Assembly (NCBI RefSeq): GCF_900142295.1
Contig: NZ_FSRL01000001.1
Coordinates: 868,001 to 932,000, forward strand
Origin: Vannielia litorea
GTDB lineage: Bacteria > Pseudomonadota > Alphaproteobacteria > Rhodobacterales > Rhodobacteraceae
Length of the DNA: 64,000 nucleotides
Reading direction: 5' to 3'
Each line of letters opens with the position of its first letter. Within the stretch, counting starts at the first letter, position 1. Made by a program: the position numbers and the translations under genes. A model generated the notes under the pieces. That model searched no databases and was not told the DNA's origin. It saw only the letters and a program-made list of their open reading frames with translations. Of this stretch, positions 1-7,965 are shown piece by piece.

Positions 1-130
1 GCAGGGCCATGGCGACGCGACGGGCGGCGGCATCGGTCAGCCCGGTGCAGTTGAGCACCAGCAGGTGATTGCGAATGCCGGGCCGTCCCTGAGGCCTTGG
101 ATAGCCGAGGAAGGTGTCTGCCGAACCCAT
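1..130 (-). CDS. UxaA-family sugar-acid dehydratase, N-terminal fragment
   Basis: Only the first 43 codons lie in the window; the gene runs off its left end. The start ATG is at 130-128 on the minus strand with a GGA element nine bases upstream. The peptide begins MGSADTFLGYPRPQGRPGIR and continues NHLLVLNC. The GY-R-GR-G-RN pattern is the typical opening of the altronate/galactarate dehydratase large domain (UxaA family), iron-dependent enzymes that dehydrate hexuronic-acid derivatives to 2-keto-3-deoxy acids in the cytoplasm. The substrate cannot be read from this fragment. The gene is divergent from the GntR/FCD regulator at 493, which fits local control of a sugar-acid pathway. Confidence 0.75.
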   Translation of the reverse strand, partial: MGSADTFLGYPRPQGRPGIRNHLLVLNCTGLTDAAARRVAMAL

Positions 131-321
131 TGTCAGAAGTCCAGCCGTTGGCCGGGGCCCACGTTCGACCGATTCGGGCACGTCTTGGCGCTTGCGGGCA
201 ATGGCAGCGCACTCGGGACCGAAGCAGCCAAGGCGGTGAAACTCCAGCGAAACAAGGTATCCTCCCAGGTCGGACCGGCTATGCTCTTAAAGAAGCGCTT
301 TGCTAAGCTCTCAGTAAGGAT

Positions 322-351
322 TTGACAGAGTCGGCCCCGCAAGTCAATTAT
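322..351 (+). promoter_or_regulatory. Candidate sigma-70 promoter of the GntR gene
   Basis: A perfect TTGACA (322-327) is followed after 18 bases by AATTAT (346-351, 4 of 6 consensus bases). Transcription would start near 358. This excludes any translation start at 322 for the downstream regulator. The rest of the 131-492 gap shows no gene that I can support. Confidence 0.5.
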
Positions 352-492
352 CCCCGTACGTTCGCAGAAGGAGCCATCCGGCATGACCGCCCCCCAACGT
401 CATGGCCATCCCGCCAGATCGAAATGCCCCTGGAAGGGCGCGGCCGCGTGGCCTCCTTGCGGACCCCGCCGCCAGCGCCTTGGAGAACGCGC

Positions 493-1194
493 GTGACCGA
501 TGACGTGCAAGCGACCCAGGATGCGGAGGCGGCCCAGGCGATCCCGGTTCAGAGATCGGGCGCCTATGAGCGCTTTCTCAAGTGCCTGATGCAGGGGGTC
601 TTCCGTCCGGGGCGGCTGGTGACCCAGAATGACATCTGCGAAGCCACGGGCTCGACCATCACCGCGGTCCGCGAGGCGCTGAAACGGCTCGAGGGCGAGG
701 GGATTGTCGAGTTGATCGCCAAGAAGGGCGTGATCCTGCACGAGATCACCGCGGATGAAGTGCGCGAGATCTACCAGCTGCGCAAACTGATCGAGGTGCC
801 TGCCGTGCGCAGCTACGCGCTGGACCACGATCCTGCGGAGGTCGAAACGCTCCGGCGCAAGACACGCGAGGTCATGGGCGCGCCGATGGACACCCCCGAG
901 CAGCGCCAGGCGCTGGTTCAGCGGCGGACCAAGCTGGATTGGGACCTGCACCAGACCTTTCTGAGCGCCCTGCGCAGTACCCTGATCGATGACATCTTCC
1001 GCAATCTGGAAACCCGGCAGATGCTGGTGCGCCTGCAACTCCCGCCGCGCTACCTCAGCCACGGCGAAGCCTTTGCCGAGCACCTCGAAATCCTCGATGC
1101 CATCGACGAGCAACTGCCGGAAAAGGCTGCAGAACTGCTGGAGCGCCATCTCGATACCGCGCAGCAACGCTTCCTCGACGCAATCGAGTACTGA
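493..1194 (+). CDS. GntR/FCD-family transcriptional regulator
   Basis: This is a DNA-binding regulator of about 233 residues. A winged helix-turn-helix spans roughly residues 24-85 (TQNDICEATGSTITAVREAL is the recognition region) and an FCD ligand domain follows (about 92-220). The FCD metal-site pattern is visible as D-x3-H in DLHQTF and later histidines in EHLEI and ERHLD. FCD regulators usually sense sugar acids or organic acids. I chose the GTG at 493 because TGGAGA lies just upstream and because the promoter sits at 322-351; an ATG at 424 is the alternative. It diverges from the UxaA-type gene and is therefore a likely regulator of it. The effector is unknown. Confidence 0.85.
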   Translation: MTDDVQATQDAEAAQAIPVQRSGAYERFLKCLMQGVFRPGRLVTQNDICEATGSTITAVREALKRLEGEGIVELIAKKGVILHEITADEVREIYQLRKLIEVPAVRSYALDHDPAEVETLRRKTREVMGAPMDTPEQRQALVQRRTKLDWDLHQTFLSALRSTLIDDIFRNLETRQMLVRLQLPPRYLSHGEAFAEHLEILDAIDEQLPEKAAELLERHLDTAQQRFLDAIEY

Positions 1195-1237
1195 AGGCGG
1201 CGGCGGGCCTGTCCGGCCGGGTCGCGCGGGGCTTTGG

Positions 1238-1297
1238 GGGCCCGCATCCCTGGGGCACCCCCGGGGCCTCCATGTCAGGCCGCAGGCGTGCGGGCCC
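1238..1297. terminator. Inverted repeat between convergent genes
   Basis: Nine-base arms GGGCCCGCA (1238-1246) and TGCGGGCCC (1289-1297) lie in the 189-bp gap between the convergent GntR and TetR genes. There is no U-tract, so a terminator role is only inferred from position. Confidence 0.3.
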
Positions 1298-1383
1298 ATC
1301 GTGACGATCAAGGGGAGGTGGGGCGGCGGAGGCAAGAGCCGGGGCGGCGGGGAAGGCGTTGCCGGGTTGGCGGTGGCCGCGGG

Positions 1384-2049
1384 TCAGCCGCTTTTGCGCT
1401 CCGGTGTTTCGGCGGGCATGGTGCGGCCTTCTGCCAGGAGTTTCGGCAGGATCGTCTTCCAGGTTTCCAGCATGGTCCGAAAGTAGGCCGGGTCGTCCTT
1501 CAGCACGGTTTGCACGCCCATGCCGCGCACCAGGCAGACGGTCATGTTGAGCGCCACGAGGGTCGGCTCCCGGTGGCCTTCGGCGCGCTCCTCGAAGGCC
1601 TCCCAGATGCTGTTGAGCGCGGCGTGGAACTCCTTGACCACCGGCATCATCCCGGCGCGCAACTCGCGATCGGTGCGGGCCTCGTTGATGAACTCCAGCG
1701 ACAGGTAGAACACCCGGCCGGAGAACATCTGCCAGAGAAACTCCACGAAATCGCCCAGGCTCACCTCGCCCTCGTGCACCTGCGAGGCGACCGCCCGGAT
1801 CTCGGCGGTGGCCTCCAGCAGCAACTCCTCCATCGCCGTGACGATGATCGACGAGCGCGACGGGAAGTGGTGCAGCATCGCCCCGCGCGAGACCCCGGCG
1901 CGCTGGGCGAAGTCATTGGTGGAGGCGGAGTTGTAGCCCTTGTCGAGGATCGCATCGAGGGTGGCGTCGATCAGTTTCTTGCGGGTCGCGATGCTGCGGG
2001 CCTGGGCCGGTTTCTCGGCCTGCCGTTTTTCCGCTGTGTGTCTTGCCAT
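1384..2049 (-). CDS. TetR/AcrR-family transcriptional regulator
   Basis: This 221-residue protein has a TetR N-terminal helix-turn-helix at about residues 22-68 (ATRKKLIDATLDAILDKGYN, then FAQRAGVSRGAMLHHFPSR). The variable C-terminal ligand domain gives no clear clue to the effector. TetR proteins are usually repressors released by a small ligand. The gene lies 33 bp downstream of the dctM gene on the same strand, so it is probably the last gene of the transporter/amidase operon and may repress it. The ATG is preceded by GAGGAGGGACAG, a good ribosome site. Confidence 0.88.
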   Translation of the reverse strand: MARHTAEKRQAEKPAQARSIATRKKLIDATLDAILDKGYNSASTNDFAQRAGVSRGAMLHHFPSRSSIIVTAMEELLLEATAEIRAVASQVHEGEVSLGDFVEFLWQMFSGRVFYLSLEFINEARTDRELRAGMMPVVKEFHAALNSIWEAFEERAEGHREPTLVALNMTVCLVRGMGVQTVLKDDPAYFRTMLETWKTILPKLLAEGRTMPAETPERKSG

Positions 2050-2082
2050 CTGTCCCTCCTCGGATCGGGCAAGTCCCTAGCA

Positions 2083-3390
2083 TCAATATGCCAGCGACGG
2101 GAGCCAGAGCGTGAGGATCGGGAAGGCGATGAGGATGACCAGGGTGAGCAGGTCCATCGCCAGGAACCAGGTGATCCCCCGGAAGATCTCGGGCAGGGTC
2201 ACGCGGTTGTTGAGCGCTCCGTTGATCATGTAGACGTTCAGCCCGATCGGCGGGGTGATGAGCCCGATCTCCAGCAGCTTGATGACGATGATGCCGAACC
2301 AGACCGGGTGGATCCCGGCCTCGTTCACCAGCGGCACCAGGATCGGCAGGGTGAGCAGCAGCAGGCCGATCGAGTCGATCAGCATGCCCAGCACCAGAAA
2401 GATCACGGTGACGGCGAAGAGGATCCACCAGGTCTCGGTGCTGACCGAGAGGATGGCGTCGGCAAAGGCGCGCGGAAAGCCGGAGAGCGCCAGGAAGCGG
2501 GTGAAGAACAGCGAGCCGATCAGGATGATGAAGATCGAGCCGGTGGAGATCACGGCCTGGGAGACCGCCTCGAACAGCGCCTTGCGGGTGAGCTTGCGCC
2601 GGACGATGGCGATGACGAGGGCGAAGAAGGCGCCGAGCGCGCCGGCCTCGGTGGGCGAGAAGACCCCGCTGAAGATGCCGCCCAGCACCACGAGGATGAG
2701 GGTGGGCAGGGGCCAGACATCGCGGAAGGCCTCGCGCCGCTCCTCGGGGGTGGGGTTGAACGCCACGGTACCGGCGAGGCTTGGCTTCAGCTTTACCCGG
2801 ATCATGATCATCGCCATGTAGATCAGCGCCGAGAGCAGCCCCGGGATGAACCCGGCCATGAAGAGCTGGCCGACCGAGACCTGGGCATAGACCCCGTAGA
2901 GGATCAGCAGCACCGAGGGCGGGATCAGCGAGCCCAGCGTGCCGGAGGCCGCGATGGTGCCGGTGGCGAGGCCCCTGTCATACCCGTTGTCGAGCATCTC
3001 GGGCACGGCCATCCGCGACATCGCCGAGGCGGTGGCGACCGAGGAGCCGGAGGCGGCGGCGAAGAAGGCACAGGCCCCCACCGAGGTGATCGCCAGCCCG
3101 CCCGGCAGACGGGCGAGGTAGAGGCGGAGTGCCAGGAAGAGGCCACGGGTCATGTCGGTCGAGGAGCAGATGAACCCCATCAGCAGGAACATCGGCGCCG
3201 CCGACAGCTCCCATTGGCCGACGTAGTCGAAGGGGGTGGCCGAGATCATGCCCCAGGCGACGTTCATGTTGAACATCACGCCGATGCCGAGGATCGACAC
3301 CAGCCCGAGGGCCACGCCGATGGGCACGCGGATGGCGATGAGCGCGAGGGCGGCGGCAACGCCGGCGACGCCGATTTCGAGATTTGTCAT
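2083..3390 (-). CDS. dctM: TRAP transporter large permease (DctM type)
   Basis: This is the large membrane subunit of a tripartite periplasmic transporter, which uses the sodium or proton gradient to import an organic acid delivered by the binding protein. The 435-residue protein has about twelve hydrophobic segments and typical DctM signatures: GSSVATASAMSRMAVPEM in the middle, and LITPPIGLN near the C-terminus. I chose the ATG at 3390 because the MTNLEIG start is preceded by GGAGACGACCCA; the open frame extends further upstream but without support. It sits 34 bp after dctQ. The substrate is not evident. The neighbouring enzymes suggest an amide or carbamoyl compound, or its acid product. 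Confidence 0.92.
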   Translation of the reverse strand: MTNLEIGVAGVAAALALIAIRVPIGVALGLVSILGIGVMFNMNVAWGMISATPFDYVGQWELSAAPMFLLMGFICSSTDMTRGLFLALRLYLARLPGGLAITSVGACAFFAAASGSSVATASAMSRMAVPEMLDNGYDRGLATGTIAASGTLGSLIPPSVLLILYGVYAQVSVGQLFMAGFIPGLLSALIYMAMIMIRVKLKPSLAGTVAFNPTPEERREAFRDVWPLPTLILVVLGGIFSGVFSPTEAGALGAFFALVIAIVRRKLTRKALFEAVSQAVISTGSIFIILIGSLFFTRFLALSGFPRAFADAILSVSTETWWILFAVTVIFLVLGMLIDSIGLLLLTLPILVPLVNEAGIHPVWFGIIVIKLLEIGLITPPIGLNVYMINGALNNRVTLPEIFRGITWFLAMDLLTLVILIAFPILTLWLPSLAY

Positions 3391-3424
3391 TGGGTCGTCT
3401 CCGGGCGCGCGAAGTGCGGGCGCA

Positions 3425-3919
3425 TCAAAGCGCCTGCCGCCGGGCAAGGGATTTCAGCAGGTTCGACAGCACCGCGAGCAGCGCCCCGGCAAAGCCGATG
3501 GGCAGCGCCCAGCGGGCCGGCCAGATGTAGAAGCGGAAGTTGCTCATCGCCTCCTCGGCGCGGGCGGTGGCCTTGATGGCATCGGTCAGCGACTGCCAGA
3601 AGAGCATGCCGAAGAAGGCGAGCCCCATCAGGCAGGCGAAGATGTAGAGCCCCAGCTGCACCGGCATCGGCATCATCTGGGCGAAGAGGTCGACGCGGAT
3701 GTTCTCGTGCTTCATCTCGACGAAGCCGAAGGACAGGAAGACCAGCGCGACCATGTAGTAGAACGACACCCACTCCAGCGTGCCGACGATCTGGCCGTTG
3801 ATGAAGTAGCGCACGCCCACGTCGAGGGTGATGTGGGCCATCATCAGCAGCATGACCAGGCAGGCGGCGGTGACGGTGCCGATGTTGAGCCAACGGATGG
3901 TGCTGTGGAGGAGGGTCAT
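3425..3919 (-). CDS. dctQ: TRAP transporter small permease (DctQ type)
   Basis: This 164-residue inner-membrane protein has four hydrophobic helices (about residues 12-35, 48-70, 88-108, 132-153). It contains the DctQ hallmark of a W-x-E-like motif before helix 2 (GTLEWVSFYYM) and K-H-x-x-I-R-V-D-L after it. It forms the complex with DctM and supports docking of the binding protein. It is downstream of the binding-protein gene, separated by a 57-bp gap that holds a strong stem-loop, and is followed by dctM. Confidence 0.9.
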   Translation of the reverse strand: MTLLHSTIRWLNIGTVTAACLVMLLMMAHITLDVGVRYFINGQIVGTLEWVSFYYMVALVFLSFGFVEMKHENIRVDLFAQMMPMPVQLGLYIFACLMGLAFFGMLFWQSLTDAIKATARAEEAMSNFRFYIWPARWALPIGFAGALLAVLSNLLKSLARRQAL

Positions 3920-3939
3920 GGATCTGTCCTGAAGGGCAG

Positions 3940-3966
3940 CCGGGCCCGGCGCGGTGCCGGGCCCGG
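3940..3966 (-). promoter_or_regulatory. Stem-loop between dctP and dctQ
   Basis: A perfect 11-bp stem (CCGGGCCCGGC at 3940-3950 and its complement at 3956-3966) with a 5-base loop fills the gap between the dctP stop and the dctQ start. It lacks a U-tract. The likely role is to stabilise the dctP message or to limit read-through into the permease genes. Confidence 0.6.
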
Positions 3967-3976
3967 TGCGAGGTGC

Positions 3977-5101
3977 TTACTCGGCGCCGTAGGTGGCCGG
4001 GTCGATCTTGGAGAAGATCTCCTGCATGGCAAGGGCGGTGAGCGCGTCTTCGTCGGTGGTGTCGACATCGGCCAGCAGGTCGGCCCATTTCTGCATGGTG
4101 GCCTGGAAATCGCCGATCAGCGCCTCGGGATCGGCCACGCCGAACTCGGTGCCGGCCTTCTCCACGGCGGCGGCGGTGGTGCGGTCGCGGAACTCGGCCA
4201 CGTGGTCGGCCAGGTCCTGCTCGGGCTCATAGACATTGCCGCCGGCGGCCTTGGAGGCCTCGAGGCCAGCATCCACCTTGGAGCCGTAGGCGATTACGAT
4301 GCGGGCCATCGAGCGGGCCGAGGCCTCCATCAGCACGCTGCGCTGCTCGGGCGTCAGGGTGGCCCAGAAGTCGGGGTTGTAGCCCCACTGGGGCCCCGAA
4401 TAGTACATGCCGGTCGAGAGCAGGGTGGTGTGCTCGGCCACTTCCATCAGCGAACGGTCCACAAGGTCGCTGGCGGCGTTGGTGGCGCAGTCGAGTGTGC
4501 CGCGCTCGAGGCCGGTATACATCTCCGAAGACGGTACGTTGACCGGGATGCCGCCGGCATCTTCGACCCAGACAGAGACGGCGGAGCCGGCGGTGCGGAT
4601 GCGCTTGCCCTTCATCTCCTCGAGGTTGCGCACCGGGCTGGAGCACATCAGCACATAGGCGGGCGTGGCATAGGCGCCGAGGTAGACGAGGCCCTTGTCC
4701 TTCCACTCGGCGAGCTGGGCCTCGTTGTTCATCGAAAAGTCGGTGACGGCGAAGATCGCGGCGACCGGGTCGGAATAGGCGAAGCCCAGCTCCTGCACGG
4801 CGTTGGAAACCGGCAGGTCGGAGGGCGTGTAGATGGCGGCGTGATGGGCCACCTGCACCACGTTGTCCTGGATGCCCTGAAGCGCGGCGCGCGGGGCCAG
4901 CAGCACGGTGCCGGTGTAGACCTCGGGCACGAGGTCGCCGCCCGAGAGCTCCTGCACGAGCTCGGCCCAGCGGACGTAGCCCTCGCCCGACATCGGCACG
5001 GCGCCGTCGTAGAAGCTGTTGGCGATGAAGTTGGTTTCGGCCGAGGCCGCGCCGGTCATCATCAGGCCGGCGAGGGCGGTGCAGGTGAGGAGTTTCTTCA
5101 T
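3977..5101 (-). CDS. dctP: TRAP transporter solute-binding protein (DctP type)
   Basis: This is the periplasmic binding subunit of 374 residues. The first 22 residues (MKKLLTCTALAGLMMTGAASA) form a clear signal peptide. The mature part has the DctP fold features: GYVRWAELVQELSGGDL near the start, GKRIRTAGSAVSVWVEDAGG carrying the conserved arginine that usually pairs with a substrate carboxylate, and YTGLERGTLDCATNA. The start is the ATG at 5101, since the upstream extension reads through a non-coding leader. The gene opens the transporter part of the operon and lies 70 bp downstream of the HAD gene. The bound ligand is unknown. Confidence 0.9.
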   Translation of the reverse strand: MKKLLTCTALAGLMMTGAASAETNFIANSFYDGAVPMSGEGYVRWAELVQELSGGDLVPEVYTGTVLLAPRAALQGIQDNVVQVAHHAAIYTPSDLPVSNAVQELGFAYSDPVAAIFAVTDFSMNNEAQLAEWKDKGLVYLGAYATPAYVLMCSSPVRNLEEMKGKRIRTAGSAVSVWVEDAGGIPVNVPSSEMYTGLERGTLDCATNAASDLVDRSLMEVAEHTTLLSTGMYYSGPQWGYNPDFWATLTPEQRSVLMEASARSMARIVIAYGSKVDAGLEASKAAGGNVYEPEQDLADHVAEFRDRTTAAAVEKAGTEFGVADPEALIGDFQATMQKWADLLADVDTTDEDALTALAMQEIFSKIDPATYGAE

Positions 5102-5171
5102 GGGTCTGGTCCCTGTTGGTTGAGTGGTGGGGTGCCCGCGCTCTTGCCGGGCGGGTCGGTTGGCTTGAACG

Positions 5172-5894
5172 TCAGATAGCGCCGCTCTCATGTGCCTCGG
5201 CCATCTCCTTGAGCGAGTTGAAGCGGAAGGTCGTCTCGGCCAGGGCGCCCGGGTCCATCGTGGCCCCGAAGCCCTGCTTGGCGTGCCGCCGGTAGATCCA
5301 GGCGTTGTCGAGCCCGTTGGCCCGGCCCGGCACGTGATCGTGAAACATGCTCTCGGCGGTGTGCAGAAGCTGCGATTTCTGCACCCCCAGCTGCCCGATC
5401 CCCGCGAGCAGGTAATCGAAGTTGCGCTGGGCGGGCTTGTAGCTGCCGATGTCCTCGGCGGTGTAGATCGCATCCCAGGCGATCCCCAGCTTCCGGGCGG
5501 CGCCGTCGAAACTGCGGTTGTCGACGTTGGAGAGCACGATCATCTTGTAGTGCTGCTTGAGGTAGGCCAGCGCCTCGGCGCTGTCTTCGAAGGCGGGCCA
5601 GTCGGGCACCGAGGCACCGTAGCGCTCGCATTCGTCCCAGTCCACCGAAAGGCCCAGCTCCTCGGCGCAGCGGCGATAGACCGTGGCCAGCAGGTCGGAG
5701 TAGCGCTTGGCCGGCGTCTGGGCCTGGGTGGCGCTCTCGTTGCGGGCGTGCATCTCGAGCACGGCGTCCTCGCTCATCTCGACGTCGAGCCGGTCGGTCA
5801 GGGGCCGCAGCCCGGCCCGCATCCCGGCCTCCCAGTCGATCAGCGTGCCATAGACGTCGAAGCTGAGGGCGGTGTAGTCGCGCAGGGCCGCCAT
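5172..5894 (-). CDS. HAD-superfamily hydrolase, haloacid dehalogenase type II-like
   Basis: This is a 240-residue cytoplasmic HAD protein. Motif I is FDVYGTLIDWE (nucleophile D at about residue 14), motif II is VLSNVDN, and the motif III lysine is in SYKPAQRNFDYL. FDVYGTL is typical of the haloacid dehalogenase type II/HAD-IA group, whose members range from dehalogenases to phosphatases; which applies here cannot be decided from sequence. Its ATG overlaps the stop of the amidohydrolase gene by one base (TGATG), which implies translational coupling and a joint pathway. Confidence 0.8.
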   Translation of the reverse strand: MAALRDYTALSFDVYGTLIDWEAGMRAGLRPLTDRLDVEMSEDAVLEMHARNESATQAQTPAKRYSDLLATVYRRCAEELGLSVDWDECERYGASVPDWPAFEDSAEALAYLKQHYKMIVLSNVDNRSFDGAARKLGIAWDAIYTAEDIGSYKPAQRNFDYLLAGIGQLGVQKSQLLHTAESMFHDHVPGRANGLDNAWIYRRHAKQGFGATMDPGALAETTFRFNSLKEMAEAHESGAI

Positions 5895-7129
5895 CACAGC
5901 GATGCGGCCTGCTTGACCGCCTCCCCACCCTTGAGGATGAGCGGCATATGTGCGCCCTGGCTGGTCAGAAGCTCGAGGTTTTCGAGCGGGTTGCCCTCGA
6001 CCGCGATGATATCGGCATGGGCGCCGGGGGTTATGGCCCCGATCTCGCCCTCCATCCGCAGCACGCGGGCGGCATCCACCGTGGCCGAGCGGATCACCGC
6101 ATCGGCGGGCAGGTAGCGACCGCGCAGGGTGAACTCGCCCGACTGCTCTGTCTGCATCCCGCCCAGCAGGTCGGAGCCGTAGCCCATGAGCACGCCGGCC
6201 TCGTGGAACTTTTCCAACCGCTCCAGCCCGGCCTCGCGGACATCGGAGATCTTGGCCACCGATTCCGGCGGCAGGCCGAAGTCGGCGCCCGAACGATGCA
6301 GCACGTCGTAGGTGATGTTGGTGGGCACCACCGGAATACCCTCGCGGGCGATGCGGGCGATGGTATCGTCGCCGATCAGGTTGCCGTGCTCGATGCATTC
6401 GAAGCCGCAGTCCAGCGCCCGCACGATGGCCTCGTCGGAGTAGAGGTGACCGGTGGCATAGGTGCCGAAGCCCTTGGCGATCTCGACCATCGCCTTCAGC
6501 TCCTCGACCGAGAACACCAGGTAGCCGACCGGGTCGGAGGGCGAGGACACGCCGCCATCCGCCATGACCTTCACGAATTGCGCGCCGTTCTTGATTTCTT
6601 CGCGGGCGGCACGTTGCACCTCGGGGATGCCGTCGCAGACCCGGCCCATCGCGCCGAGGCTGGAGGCGTACCAGGAGACATCGCGGTTGCTGTAGGGGCC
6701 GCGATAGTCGGTATGGCCACCCGATTGCGACAGCGCCTTGCCGCAGATCACCAGGCGCGGGCCGAGAAAGGCGCCCTCGTCCACCGCCTGTTGCAGGCCG
6801 CGATCGGCGCCGCCGAGGTCGCGCACGGTGGTGAAGCCGCGCAGGATCATGTCGCGCATCAGCAGGCTGGACCGGGCCGCGACCAGCGAGGAAGGCAGGG
6901 CCGCGTTGAGGCCGAGGTTGGCGGTGGTGGCGATGACATGCACGTGGCAGTCGACCAAGCCGGGCATCACGGTGAGGCCCTTCATGTCGAGCACCGCGTC
7001 GGTGTCGGCGCTCACGCCGGGGCCGACATCGCGGATCCGGCCGTCTTCGATGACGATGCCCATGGGCTCTGTCGGCTCGGGCGCGGTGCCATCGACGATG
7101 CGGGCGTTCTTCAGCAGTTTCAGGGTCAT
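5894..7129 (-). CDS. Metal-dependent amidohydrolase (prolidase/imidazolonepropionase-like)
   Basis: This 411-residue cytoplasmic enzyme belongs to the amidohydrolase superfamily. The metal site starts with DCHVHVI (about residue 60). The KVMADGG segment (about 180) holds the lysine position typical of carbamylated binuclear members, followed by GHLYSDEA, IEHGN and GYGSDLLGG for the remaining His and Asp ligands. The C-terminal part returns to the beta-sandwich (GAHADIIAVEGNPLEN). Relatives act on acylated amino acids or cyclic amides. Linked with an isochorismatase-type amidase and a TRAP importer, it probably cleaves an imported amide. The start at 7129 is chosen because it gives the canonical MTLKLLKNARIVDG opening. 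Confidence 0.85.
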   Translation of the reverse strand: MTLKLLKNARIVDGTAPEPTEPMGIVIEDGRIRDVGPGVSADTDAVLDMKGLTVMPGLVDCHVHVIATTANLGLNAALPSSLVAARSSLLMRDMILRGFTTVRDLGGADRGLQQAVDEGAFLGPRLVICGKALSQSGGHTDYRGPYSNRDVSWYASSLGAMGRVCDGIPEVQRAAREEIKNGAQFVKVMADGGVSSPSDPVGYLVFSVEELKAMVEIAKGFGTYATGHLYSDEAIVRALDCGFECIEHGNLIGDDTIARIAREGIPVVPTNITYDVLHRSGADFGLPPESVAKISDVREAGLERLEKFHEAGVLMGYGSDLLGGMQTEQSGEFTLRGRYLPADAVIRSATVDAARVLRMEGEIGAITPGAHADIIAVEGNPLENLELLTSQGAHMPLILKGGEAVKQAASL

Positions 7130-7160
7130 TACTGGGCTTTCATTCGGTGTTCGGGGCGGC

Positions 7161-7805
7161 TCATGCGGCAGCCTGGGCGCTGTGCCAGCGGTCCAGGTAA
7201 GCCAGCACGTAGTCGAGATCGACCACATCCACGTAGCGGCGGCCGAGGTCGCGCAGGTTGTCGCGGTGGGGCTGCTCCTCGATGTCGCCCACGCAATCCT
7301 CGGGCACGAGGGTGCGGTAACGGTGCGAGAAGCTGTCGATCGAGCTGGCGCGGATGCAGCCGCTGGTGTTGCAGCCGGTGACGATCACGGTATCGACCCG
7401 CTCCTTGGCGAAGTAGTCGGCCACATCGGTGTTGAAAAAGATCGAGGGGCCCTTCTTGCACACCTTCAGGTCATAGGCGGGGTCGTAGATGCGCGGGTCC
7501 AGCTCGGCGCTGGGGTGGTCGTGGCGGAAGGTCTCGCGCACGGCGGTGATCTTCCAGTAGGGCATCTCGCGTTCGTTCATGTAGGCGGTGTTGCAGGTGG
7601 CCACCGGCACGCCCATGGCGCGGGCGGCCTTGAGCAGCTTGGCGGTGTTTTCCAGCGCCCGCATGACCAGCGGCGCGCCGCCCAGCGGGTATTGCGCCTC
7701 GGTGAAGCCCTTCTGGAAGTCCACCACCACGATGCCCGGCTTGGCGCCCAGGCCCACCGGAATCTCACCATAGCTGCGTTGCTTGTAATCGTCGGTATCG
7801 GGCAT
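7161..7805 (-). CDS. Cysteine hydrolase, isochorismatase family (N-carbamoylsarcosine amidase-like)
   Basis: This is a 214-residue hydrolase with the family's Asp-Lys-Cys triad. D lies in VVVDFQKGF (about residue 30), K in the VCKKGPSIFF region (about 120), and the nucleophilic Cys in VTGCNTSGCIRASSID (about 150). The GCNTSGCIRA block is close to N-carbamoylsarcosine amidases, which release ammonia and CO2 from N-carbamoyl compounds. It is the first gene of the minus-strand cluster, 31 bp upstream of the amidohydrolase. Together they suggest stepwise breakdown of a ureido or cyclic amide compound. The exact substrate is inferred, not shown. Confidence 0.82.
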   Translation of the reverse strand: MPDTDDYKQRSYGEIPVGLGAKPGIVVVDFQKGFTEAQYPLGGAPLVMRALENTAKLLKAARAMGVPVATCNTAYMNEREMPYWKITAVRETFRHDHPSAELDPRIYDPAYDLKVCKKGPSIFFNTDVADYFAKERVDTVIVTGCNTSGCIRASSIDSFSHRYRTLVPEDCVGDIEEQPHRDNLRDLGRRYVDVVDLDYVLAYLDRWHSAQAAA

Positions 7806-7965
7806 GGCGCGTCTCCTGAGTCGTTTGACACAGGGTGGGGGTGGATAAAACAATCAGTCAAGACGGTTTTTTATTTTACGGATGAAAGCCCGGTGCGGCG
7901 CGCCCGTCTGCCCAATTTCCGGGCAGGCCAGGGCAGGGCAGGGCGCGGGAGTGCGCAGTGCCGGG

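Noticed and set aside
322..492. Longer N-terminus for the GntR regulator starting at 322
   Set aside because: The start would coincide with a perfect -35 box, and the added residues show no similarity to GntR proteins.
1234..3576. A 780-codon open frame on the plus strand
   Set aside because: It lies opposite the TetR and dctM genes; its sequence is a His/Gln/Asp-rich shadow with no recognisable domain.
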